NCBI GenBank assembly: GCA_021464415.1
Contig: CM038471.1
Span: 75,994,414-76,058,413 of the forward strand
Reading direction: 5' to 3'
Length of the DNA stretch: 64,000 nt
DNA from: Lonicera japonica
Lineage: Eukaryota > Streptophyta > Magnoliopsida > Dipsacales > Caprifoliaceae
Within the stretch, counting starts at the first letter, position 1, and each line of letters begins with the position of its first letter. A program made the position numbers and the translations under genes. Positions 36,174-46,576 of this stretch are shown here, piece after piece. Below the pieces are notes generated by a model, which was not told the origin of the DNA, made no database searches, and was given only the letters and a program-made list of their open reading frames with translations.

Positions 36174-37159
36174 AAGAAAGTGCATACGCAAAACTGCCAG
36201 ATTGGCGAGTTAGGTATAAGCCAATATATGTCTTCATTGTATATGTATGCTTGATTCAAATTACATGAGAATTTAATACGTGAATTCTTGTTATATCATT
36301 CCACTAACGCCTCTCATTTGTGTTCATCAATTCGTGCCTAAAAGATAGCTTTATTGTGATAGATTTTGATCCTTGGTTAGCATTACTTGGGTGTGGCGAT
36401 CCAATGTTTTTAAGTAGGGCTGCAGGCAAATCGAACGGTTCACGAACAGTTTGAGAACTTGACCTAAATAGTTCGTGAACAATGCTCAAGTACTTGATTT
36501 GACGAGGTTCGACTGACTCACTTTATATGCTTGAGTTATGCTCGAGTAAGCTAGGTTTAGCTTGAAAATGATGCTCGTCTTTGAGTTGTGACTAGATAAT
36601 TGATATATTTAGGCTCATTTATGTGCTTTAGGAGGATAAACCATTAGTACATGATTAGAGAATATGTGTTTATGTATATAGTGAAAGTGGGGTCGATTCA
36701 ATTACAGACCCTAGATGCACAATGCCCAATATGGCATAAGGGCGAAGCTACCATGAATGCGGATTTAAGAAAGCAAAGATTTAATTGTGTTGCTTATTAA
36801 TGTGTATATCAACTTCGTTTATTTCCATGATTCTGAAAATATAGAATAACTTATATTTGAAAAAAAAGAAAAAAGATGAGTAATTATTTTGAACTATTTA
36901 AAGAGTCATCAAGCTAACTTTTCTCTCCAGCGTGCAATCTAAATTCAAACCATTGGTTTTTAATTAATTGCATTTCAAATATTACAATTAAGCACAATGA
37001 GCTAGAATATGAGCTAGAATAACAAGGGAAAATAATAGTTTTTTTTTTATAAAACTGGAACAACGTACCTATGAAACAGCATAAAGAGATGTTATGCATA
37101 AGTTGGGAAACACAACATTCATCAAAGGTAAATAAAGCTAGGTATTTCAAAGCATGTTA
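36174..37159. other. ZDS 3' flank, no further gene
   Basis: The ZDS 3' UTR should lie within the first few hundred bases; no strong AATAAA could be singled out. The rest is AT-rich with no gene. Confidence 0.35.
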
Positions 37160-38490
37160 CATATACTAATGAATGAATATTCCAGTTGTAAGTCTCCATT
37201 ACATTTGCACTAATTTCTCTAATAGTACATCTACTTATTCCATTCTCGAATGTCTTAGCTCGAGAAGACTTTATTTTTCCTTCTTGAGTGCCTCGATCCT
37301 CCAAGTGATATCCTTATATTGGTCAATGAACGAATCCTGTTCAAGTCCTCAAATTTTATATCACTCGATCTGTCTCTAACCATGCACTTGAACATCACAT
37401 GAGTCATCTCCTTCTCCCGGTACTCTTGCTTTATTTTCCTCAGCTTCTCTTGGCCCTTTTTGATCCTTTCACAAATGAAACTTTCCTAGTTCTCTATCTT
37501 GACTGACTTGTTGGATATCGGGCTAGCACGTGTTGGACCCCAAGGTGCGAAGGCCAAACCTCCGGTTTGAGGTGGAGGTTTGAGGTCATGTTGACCAAAA
37601 ACTATGGCACACGCCTCAATCTCACAAAGGGTGGTAAGCTGATCAACCACCTTGATTAAGCCTTTCTTCCTTTTTAGGAAAGACGATATCCTATTTAAAT
37701 CATCTGTATTCTATTCAATCTTTAATTTAGTCCTTGTCATGGCTAGAGATTGTGAAGAAAACCATATCCCTTCAATAAAATAACCATCGTAAATAGTAGG
37801 TCTTCACAATTATTTTCCCTATTGTTTGGAATTTATGGAAATCTAAACAACCACATAACTTAGCCCCAATATTTCTCTTTCTCCAAACAATCTCTAGCCA
37901 TGACAAAGGACCAAAGTGAAGATTGAATATATCACAAATGATTTAAATAGGATAACAACTTTCCAGAAAAGGAAGAAGGGGCCTAATCTTGACGAGTTTA
38001 CTACGTACCCTTTATGAGATTGAGGCATGTGCCGTAGTTTTTGGTCAACATGACCTCGAACATTAGGTTTGGCCTTTGCGCCTTAGGGTCCAACACGTGC
38101 TTAGCCAAGTTTAAAATTTTGCTCCGATTATCCAACAAGTCAGTCAAGATAGATAACCAAGAAAGTTTTACTTGCAAAAGGATCGAAAAGGTTGAAAAGA
38201 AGATAGAGAAAAATAAAGCAAGAGAATCGAGGAGAAGGAGATGACTCATACGATGTTCAAGTGCTTGGCTAGGCGAAGGATCGAGTGATATAAAATTGGT
38301 GGATTTGAACGAGATTTGTTCATTGACTGATATAAGACTAAATGGTATCACATATAGAATCAAGGCACTCAAGAAATAAAAAACAAGGCATCTCGAGCTT
38401 TGACATTGGCAAATGGAGTGTGTAGTGGGCCTAGTGGCACTACCACAGAAAATAGCACGAATGTAATGCAGACTTCTCAATGAATCTTTG
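37160..38490. repeat. Large imperfect inverted repeat (foldback), about 1.33 kb
   Basis: The two arms, about 37160-37753 and 37887-38490, are reverse complements of each other along their length, around a spacer of about 130 bp. Clear matches: 37353-37370 pairs perfectly with 38279-38296 (18 bp), 37583-37603 with 38036-38056 (21 bp), and 37736-37748 with 37892-37904 (13 bp). The outermost pairing is near 37190-37208 and 38455-38475. Arms have point differences and small indels, so the structure is not brand new. Open frames inside (for example 38001-38480 minus) are by-products of this repeat with no recognisable domain. Confidence 0.85.
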
Positions 38491-40329
38491 TGTGTCTCTA
38501 CTTAATTATTGATGTTATGTTGCCGATAGTTTCTCCAGAGTAGCTTGTTAATTCAACATACAATCATCTTAATTGATTAATGATTTGGTTTTCCTTTCAG
38601 AAAAAAAAATTCAAATAAATACTCTAAAAAACGAAATTCAAGAGATAAAAGTTCGTCTTACTAACCTTGAATGGTTATAATAAATCCTTTCATGCTCTAA
38701 CCTCAACTTCTTCAGCACCTGAAGAAAAACAAAAACAAAATTTTTTACAACTTATTGATAAAATAACATTTCCAAAATGGTATATACATATTACAATAGT
38801 TGTAAACAAAACTTTTATTCTAAAAGATATAGCTCTTGTTGACAGTGGCGCTGATATAAATTGTATTCGTGAAGGTTTAGTGCCTACACAATATTTTGAT
38901 AAAACTACTGATACTCTTACTGCTTCAAATAAGTCTAAATTAAAAATAAGATTTAAATTGTCTAATGCTTATATTTGTAATCAAGGATTATGTGTTCCTG
39001 CTACTTTTATGTTAGTAAAAAATCTTTCCTGAAAAAATTATAATAGGAACTCATTTCCTTAGTTTAATAGAAGCCTTTACCAAAACTGATAAGGGTATTG
39101 TTACTAAATATGAAGATACATATTTTGTTTGAATTTATAACCCCACCTCAAAATAAAGAAATTAATGAAATGAAAGAACATTTGTTCTTTAAAGAAAAAC
39201 AAATTAATTTTTTGAAAAAAGATGTTAAAATTTTAACTATTTCATCACAACTTAATTCTTTTATAGTTAAAAATAAAATTGAACGAATTTGTAAAGTAAT
39301 TCCTGATAATTTATCTAATGAACATCCTAATGCTTTCTGAGATAGAAAACAACATATAGTTCCTTTTCCTTATGAAAAGGAATTTTCTGAAAGTAAAATC
39401 CCTACTAAAGCCCGTCCAGCCCAAATGAATGATGAACTGTTAGAATATTGTAAAAATGAAATACAATCTTTACTTGATAAAAACCTTATTCGTAAAAGTT
39501 ATTCTCCTTGGAGTTGTACTGCATTTTATGTTAATAAAGCTTCTAAAATTGAGCGTGGTGTTCCTCGCCTTGTTATAAATTATAAGCCTTTAAATAAAGC
39601 TCTTCAATGGATAAGGTATCCCTTACCTAATAAAAAGGACCTCTTAGTCAGAGTTCAAGTTGTTAAGATATTTTCTAAATTTGATTTAAAGTTAAGATAT
39701 TGGCAAATTCAAATTGCAAAAAAAGATAAATATAAAACTGCTTTAACTGTTCCTTTTGAACATTATGAATGGAATGTTATTCTATTTGGATTGAAAAATG
39801 CTCCTTCTGAATTTCAGAATATAATGAATGATATTTTTACTCTTTATACTACTCTCACTATAGTATATATTGATGATATTTTGATTTTTTTCCAAGATAT
39901 ATATCAACATTTTAAACACTTAAATATCTTAATAAATGTCATTAAAAACGCAGGTTTAGTTCTCTCAGCCAAGAAAATTGTTTTATTTTAAACAAAAATT
40001 AAATTTCTTGGTCATGATATATCAAATGGTGAAATTATACATATAAATCGTTCTATAGATTTTGCGGATAAATTTTTGGATATAATTATTGATAAAACTC
40101 AATTACAAAGGTTTTTGGGTAGCGTAAATTATATTGCCGATTATTATAAAAATCTTGCTATAGATTGTGCTCCTTTATATGAATGCCTTCATAAAAACCC
40201 TCCTTCTTGGGGAGATAGGCATACTAAAGCTGTTCGTATTATTAAATCTAAAATTAAACAATTGTCTTGTTTGGCATTTGTTTCTCCTTATAGTTTCAAA
40301 ATTGTCGAAACTGATGCCTTCGATATAGG

Positions 40330-42367
40330 TGTGAGAACCCACGTTCTCGACGCCAGGGGGTCCTCGTGGGCGACGATTCCGTTGTTGCTTGAAAAATCGG
40401 TTTTGAAAAGAATAAGAGTCGCCAGTTTGTTTTACTAAATAAACAAAAAAGTTGTGTAAAAGAGACATATTTATGGACTAAATATCTTCTTATACACAAT
40501 ATATGCAAAACCAGTTGATTCGAAGGTTCGGGGATTAAGTTACGAATTGGGAAGGTGTTAGGCACCCAATTCGCCCTTTCGGTCTCTTGAGTAGGATATG
40601 CGCGTGTTATAATTCAGCTCTTGCATGCTATTGCTATTACTTTACAACTTTTCGTACTTGCCTTAGAAACCGGGATTTTGGAGATGGGATGAAAACGATG
40701 TGTTTCCTAGTTCGCCTATGATTTTGAAAATAAGTGTGTGTGTGTGTGATTTGAAAAAAAGAGTTTGATAATATTAGATGCAATGAAACAAGTGATTTTG
40801 TAAAACATTGGGCTTTTCGAAAACTAATTCAATGTGTAATCTTATACTCGATATGATATGAGACGAGTTGACCGATCGTATACCAAAGTCTATTGATTAA
40901 ACCGGTATAGATGGCAGTAGTGCTTTCATAATCGAGTGTTTATCACATACACACCGCAATCTATGAGTTAGATTGGATATATAGCGATTATCGATTCCTT
41001 CGTATAACAATACCGCTAATCCGGACTTTTGAAAAAGTAAGAAAGTAATAATACTATTTTGAAATTGGATTAGGATTTGTTATACGCCTTTGATTTTGAA
41101 AAATAATTTGAAAAAGGGTTTTAAAAAGCTATCAAGTGATATAAATTATGCAGACATGAATATAAATTATAAAACTGACGAATAAATAAAATAAGAGAAA
41201 GAAAATTATACCTGAGCCTCCTTGGAGGGAGATAATAAGGATCTCTTGGTGTGTACCACGAAATCCCCTTGATTATTGATGAAAATAATGAATGGATGGG
41301 GGGTCTATTTATAGTTGTCAAAATACTTGGAGAGCAAGAAAAGAGATTGCAACTAGGACTCTTGGAAATTATCGCGAAACTTTCCCACCGATGGATCATC
41401 CTGATTTTTGGATATGTGTTGGGAATAGAACTCTTCTAGATTGTGTAAAACTTTCAGGTCGATCAGATTTTGGGAAGGTTCCCTTTCGTTCTGATTGGTA
41501 CGAAAAGTTTGTGTCCGCGTAGGAAAGGTACTTGTTGTAGACAAGGTCCCTTGTTTGCACGACAAGTCAGGTTCTAACCGTTTGATCATTCTGAATTTTG
41601 GATATGTATTGCCAATATAAGTATTATAGACTCTGTAAAAAAATGGAGATGATCGGAGTTCGGGAAGGACTCGGTATCCTTGGCTTGGTACAAAGAGTTT
41701 GTTCCCACGTAAGAAACGTACTTGAAGACAACAATCTCGACAATTGAACTTCCAACCGTTGGATTATGCTGATTTTTTGATATGTTTTCCCTCCAAATGT
41801 TTTCTAGCTTTTTTCCAAATTTTAGGTCGATCAGAATTCGGGAAGGCCACTATTTATTTTAATTTGCTACGAAGGACATTTCGACTAGAATTGCACGATA
41901 AACAAATTGATTCTTGATGATCCCATGTCCGAAAAATCTAAATTTTGGATATGTTCTTACCCACAATAATGCCTATCCACTTACCAAATTTCAAACCATT
42001 TTAACTTCGAGAAGACCTCCATTTGACCACCCGAATCTAACTCATGATTTTCTGAATTTTCGGAGATCCGACTGTCGGATTGAGCTGATTTTCGAGTATG
42101 CTACTCCTCATGGTAATGTCTAACAACTCTCAAAGTTTGAGGGTGATCCGAAATGCGTAACAAGTTTCCAGGAGTTTTTGACGATTTTTGGTTCCGATAA
42201 TTTTCGATAATTCTGTAACTCCTCATCCGGGGTCCTTTTGGCTTTCTTCTTTGACCTGTATCACATGTACATAGTTTTTGCGCATCTAAAAATGCTCGTG
42301 CATGTATGCGTGTTCATTTCTTTGAAAATCAGAATTCTTGCGGGGGTCACAAAATGAGGTGTTCACA
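40330..42367. mobile_element. Solo LTR (probably Ty3-type), 2,038 bp, inside pararetrovirus RNase H
   Basis: It starts TGTGAGAACCC and ends GGTGTTCACA, so it has TG...CA termini with short inverted ends (TGTGA/TCACA). It is flanked by a perfect 5-bp TSD, ATAGG at 40325-40329 and 42368-42372. There is no internal coding region, and the length suits a long LTR left after LTR-LTR recombination. The RNase H frame continues across the site if the LTR and one TSD copy are ignored, which confirms the boundaries. Confidence 0.9.
41395..42125. repeat. Diverged tandem repeat inside the solo LTR
   Basis: A phrase like CTGATTTTTGGATATGT recurs near 41399, 41589, 41769, 41938 and, more weakly, 42083, spaced about 145-190 bp. 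Each is followed by a GTCGATCAGA-TTCGGGAAGG-like phrase in most units. This indicates four to five diverged internal repeats. Confidence 0.65.
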
Positions 42368-42550
42368 ATAGGGTATAGAGGAATTCTAAAGCAAAAATTT
42401 AAAGCTGATTCTAAAGAAATCCTTTCTAGATTTACATCTAGAAAATGGAATTCAGCACTATTAAATTATTCCACTATAAAGAAAGAAATTCTCTGTGTTG
42501 TATCTCTAAATTTCAAGATGATCTCTAAAACTAAGAGTTTCTCTTGAGAA

Positions 42551-43005
42551 TTGATTGTAAAGCGGCCAAGCACGAGTAAGAAAGAAACAAATTTAAGCAG
42601 TGGAAATATGGATATTTTTATTGAGGATTGGATAAAAGTGTCTTGCATAAGAAAATTTTCTATAAAAAAATTTGGTAATAATATATATATTTTTTTAAAT
42701 TAAGAGTTTATTTTTTTACCAAGCCATATGATTCACATGTTTACCTTTTTTATTTGAAAAATACCCAAATGACACTAATAGCTTTTAATAAAACTAATAA
42801 TATATATAGTACCAAGTGAATCTTAAAGAAAAAGACAAAAAAACACCCTCAAAATTTTAGTGACCTATTTTCAGAAAGGAATTGCAAATTTCTTCATTTC
42901 TTTTAATAGAAGAATGCAAAAATAAGTTTGTATTAAATTTTGGGATTGCAATTTTTTCTGATTTTGTGCAAAAATAAATTCTACACTCATTGCTTTTTTA
43001 TTGTA
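42551..43005. other. No gene
   Basis: AT-rich flank between the pararetrovirus remnant and the Helitron terminus, with nothing recognisable. Confidence 0.3.
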
Positions 43006-43482
43006 CTAGGGTATGCCCGTGCCATCCGGCACGGCGTACTAAATTTTTTTAATCAAAGATGTTTAGGATGCATCATTTAAATTAAGATGCATTCAAAAAA
43101 CTTACACGTAAAAGAATGAAATTCTAAGAATTTTTTCATTGTAATATTTTTTTATTGGCTGTGATTTTAAAAAAAGTACATGATTTAATTTAATATTTTG
43201 CTACCAAAAATTCTAAAGATATATTCACTTGAGTGTAACAAAATTGGCAAGATGATCGACTTCTCGACCAGTCAGCCAGAGCTTGAGCCTCGGGAACTCT
43301 AATTACGTTTTTCGTTCTTTCAAAGTTGATGTCAATGGGTTTATTGATATATAGCTTGTAATTACTAAAGATTAAGAATGTGATTAGAATAGTAATTCTA
43401 ATGAATTCATTATATGTAATTCTTATTAGAGAATATTTTTTTTTACATAATTTTATAGTCACAATGGATCTTGTTATATAGA
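43006..43482 (-). mobile_element. Short non-autonomous Helitron, minus strand, about 477 bp
   Basis: On the minus strand the 3' end is clear: a perfect 6-bp stem hairpin (CGTGCC-GGAT-GGCACG), GGCATACC, CTAG, host T. It is nearly the same as the terminus at 8921-8948. The candidate 5' end is at 43482, where the minus strand reads A|TCTATATAACAAGATCC. That gives an element with no coding sequence. The 3' end is firm, the 5' end less so. Confidence 0.55.
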
Positions 43483-44000
43483 TCTCAATGAGTATGTTTA
43501 AAATATATAATTTTTATTAAATTTTAAAATTTGGCTTAAAAGTTATTATATTTTCAAAGTTTTCTAAAAATGTGAGGAGAGAGAAAGTTGATGTGGTTGA
43601 GTGTGTATACTTGTGTGTGGTATTATATATCATTCTATGTGTATGTTTTTATTGAATGGTAGAAATTGTGTAAAACCAAAAGAATCTAATAGTATGGATT
43701 GATTCTTAAGAAAAACCACATCGTGTGATTGAAACAAAAGATAACTTTTTGAAACTTCATCTAGACCCTTAATTGAATTGATTTGTTGAATTGTTCTTGG
43801 CCAAAAAAACCTTTCCTTATTATATAGATTACATGCTATGTTACGGTGTTTATAATTTGCAATACTTGAGACACACAAAACCAAAACTTACTTTAAAAAA
43901 TGGCCGTTCTATTGCAGTCCCAACACTAGGACCGCCATGAAATAGGAGATTGCATCGCTAGCTGGTCGGTATTTCAATAGTTGAGTCGCACGCAAAATAC
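43483..44000. other. No gene
   Basis: AT-rich, no recognisable coding or repeat structure. Confidence 0.3.
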
Positions 44001-44004
44001 CGGC

Positions 44005-44140
44005 CTGGGCATTCCAACTATATCTGGCATAGACTGCATAGTAAAGCGTAGCTTCATGAAAGTCAAGAATGAAGTGTGTTCAAAGCTACAAGGGTGGAAA
44101 CGCTGCCTTTTTCCTAAGAACAGCATGCACATTTCTTATG
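44005..44140 (+). pseudogene. Non-LTR retrotransposon (LINE) RT fragment
   Basis: The plus-strand frame reads LGIPTISGIDCIVKRSF, then VKNEVCSKLQGWKR. This is the plant L1-type RT segment (LGLPT...KERVWKKLQGWK in relatives) just before the GGR-EVLIK region. It is isolated and 5' and 3' truncated. Confidence 0.5.
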
Positions 44141-45289
44141 GGTATATATATGGTGAACTTATGGGGTATATGATAGCTAAGTTTGAGACTTTATACAATG
44201 TCTAAATTGTGTGAATCTCTTGTGAGACGTGCATATAAATAGTAAATGCTTAAGTTTAAGATTTGAACTTTCTCACATGTAACGGCTAGTTAACGATTAC
44301 TTTCATCCATTCTCTGGACGGTCATATTCCATATAAACTCATAGGCAAAGGTGCATTAAATTGTATGACTATATATTACAACCAACTCCTTTTTTTGATG
44401 TCACTATATATTTACGTAAATGTTCTTCAGATAATAACTGTTTCCCTTTCGCTCCTTCAAGGGGTTAATTAGTAAATTAACTATATGTTTGACACCAAAA
44501 ATTAGGTCAATAGAGGAGGCAAGTGAAGTAAATATATAATGCTATTTAAATTTTATATTTTGTGTTAAAAGTTATCGTAAATTATGTATTTCCAGTAGAT
44601 GGAGTGAAAACATAAGAATTCGTGTTTCGAGTGTACTTTAATTTCTAATAATTTTATGTGAGTTGTTTCTTTTTGAAAAAAAGAAAGTTATAAAGAAAGT
44701 TGAAAAGAGAAAGCATGCTCACATCACATGTCATTGTAAAGTAAGAATGTATTTTATAATTTTATTTTAATTACACAAAACTTACTTTTAGGCAACACCT
44801 CTGAAAAAAAGAAAAAAGGAAGAAAAATTCACAAACAAATAATTTTACACGAATTTACTCTTTTATCGGACCTCTAGATGTGCTCTCTTCAGATGTGTAG
44901 GTAAAATGCATTTGAACTACCGCTTTAAACAAAATATTTGGAGATAACATTTTTAATTTGTTCGGATTTTTGTCCCTTTTTAAAATTTTAAATTAATAAC
45001 TCTACTTTAATACTCTCTTATAAATTGAAATGATTTAAACTTTTTACATCAAACTATAGGTTTTGCAAATTCCAAACAAAAACACTAAATCATTAGAGGT
45101 ATTTTCAGTTTTGTCGAGATAGAAATTAGAAAAATACTGTTAGAAAATGGGTATTAGAAAACACATTTTCTACCATTTTGAGGGCAAAATTGTAATAAGA
45201 CTTTGCACTCGGATGTGAAAGTTCTTAATATATTCGTGTTCTCCTACGTGAGTACATTGAAATCGTGTATTTACATGCTCAAAATGGTT
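44141..45289. other. No gene
   Basis: AT-rich intergenic sequence. No domain, hairpin or repeat structure stands out. Confidence 0.3.
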
Positions 45290-46040
45290 AAGTGGTGAAT
45301 GAATAATTGTCACTCAAAGTGAGCAAGTTGAAATAAAAAAAATGCAATGAAAGTGAGAAGTCCCACATAGGAAAAGTGAAAAAAATTCTATGGATTTATA
45401 ACTAAACACATGAGAATGCCTTATTGAATGATGCAAGATAAGAGGCTCTCTCTCGCGCACACAGGCGCAGGGGGGTGTGCAAATCATGGACCGAAATAAG
45501 CCTAGAACCATGGTGGCTCGTGTGTGCCCGCACCTGCGGACCAAAAAGCGAGCCTTGTGCGGGCTAAGTTTTTGCACCCGAGATATTCATTTTTCCAATT
45601 TGAATTTCGAATTCATTGTATTTATGTTGATTAATTAACCACTTAATGGTCAGTTTTTGAGAAACTGATAATGATTAATAGTCCGTTTTATTTTGTTTAA
45701 TGGCCGTTATTCCCTATTGAATTAAAAAGGAGATTTCTGTCTCATTCCAATACACACAACCAAAATTCGACAGTTCAAAGAATTTCCTCTCCATTGAACC
45801 TCCTTCGCGTTTGTTCTAGCTTGTAGGTTTTCTTCTCCGGTGGTAAGATTCTCGCATCTTCAGTTCGTTCAGTGTACCGAGGTGCTTAGGTTACACTGAA
45901 GTACCGTTTCATCCTGGGAAACAGACGTCGTCCGGCAGCCTCCAAGCACTACCGAGAGGCGGCGTAACTGTTTTAAGGAGACTGTGGATATCACAGGACT
46001 CGGTTTTAGTGTCGATTAATTTTGAGTATTATCAATTTGG
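45290..46040. mobile_element. LTR-like fragment (probably Copia)
   Basis: The sequence GTGAGAAGTCCCACATAGG near 45353, a TATA-like GGATTTATAACTAA, a GC-rich block of GGCGCAGGGGGGTGTGC and a later CGGTGGTAAGATTCTCGCA block match the layout of plant Copia LTRs. No TSD or LTR pair was found, so it may be a solo or partial LTR. Confidence 0.35.
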
Positions 46041-46576
46041 AATACAGAATTAAATTTGTATCATATAAAGTTTCTAATAAATACAAACCCAAACCAAGCT
46101 TGCAAGTCGATTTTATTTGATATATTAGAAAAATACCTATATATAACAATTAAGTGAGATTATTGTGCGCCTAAAATTAAATCATAAGAAAGCTAAACAA
46201 AAAGAAGAGTTAATTGATACAATTATTATATTTAGTGATAAAACAAAAGTTCTTCTTGAGCCATTATAATTTTAGATAGAGCCATCTAATTACATTGCAT
46301 ATGTAAATATAATCATAAATATACAAACACAATCATAAACAAATATACAAATCAAATATATGCATAAATACAACCATAATTAAGTAAAGAATGGGTTTGT
46401 AAAGTTACAACTTAAACCCAAACCCAACTTAAATTTATTCGGTTTTGTTATTTCACTTTTGAATATTTTTCTTTTTAAAACGACTCGATTTGGTCGGTGG
46501 ATTTTAAGATTGACCGATTAATCGAATAATCCACGGAGGGGGGACGCGAAACGTTTTCCGTTTGGAAAGAGGGAAA
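46041..46576 (+). promoter_or_regulatory. Upstream region of the DUF2358 gene
   Basis: This AT-rich stretch leads to a short GC-richer segment (46535-46576) just before the ATG at 46577. The promoter should lie here, but no TATA box is assigned. Confidence 0.3.

Larger units (their letters stand above)
38600..42550 (+). pseudogene. Endogenous caulimovirid-like pararetrovirus remnant (protease, RT, RNase H)
   Basis: Plus-strand fragments are ordered like a caulimovirid polyprotein. An aspartic protease with its D-S-G triad at 38841-38849 lies in a frame that ends in a TGA at 39030. A linker frame, 39098-39340, ends in TGA. The reverse transcriptase frame, 39425-39991, has the YIDD box at 39866-39877. 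A connection and RNase H segment, 40076-40329, follows, and RNase H sequence resumes at 42369 to about 42545. No integrase follows RNase H, which favours a pararetrovirus over a Ty3 element. It has several stops and at least one frame change, and the 2,038-bp solo LTR at 40330-42367 splits RNase H. It is a dead copy, and both ends of the insertion are undefined. A diverged Ty3-like element is the alternative. Confidence 0.72.

Noticed and set aside
38001..38480. 159-codon minus-strand open frame inside the foldback
   Set aside because: It has no recognisable domain and follows from the repetitive arm sequence; coding status is unsupported.
45290..46040. A complete solo LTR at this place
   Set aside because: The LTR-like content is plausible but no TG...CA pair with a 5-bp TSD was found, so it is listed only as a fragment.
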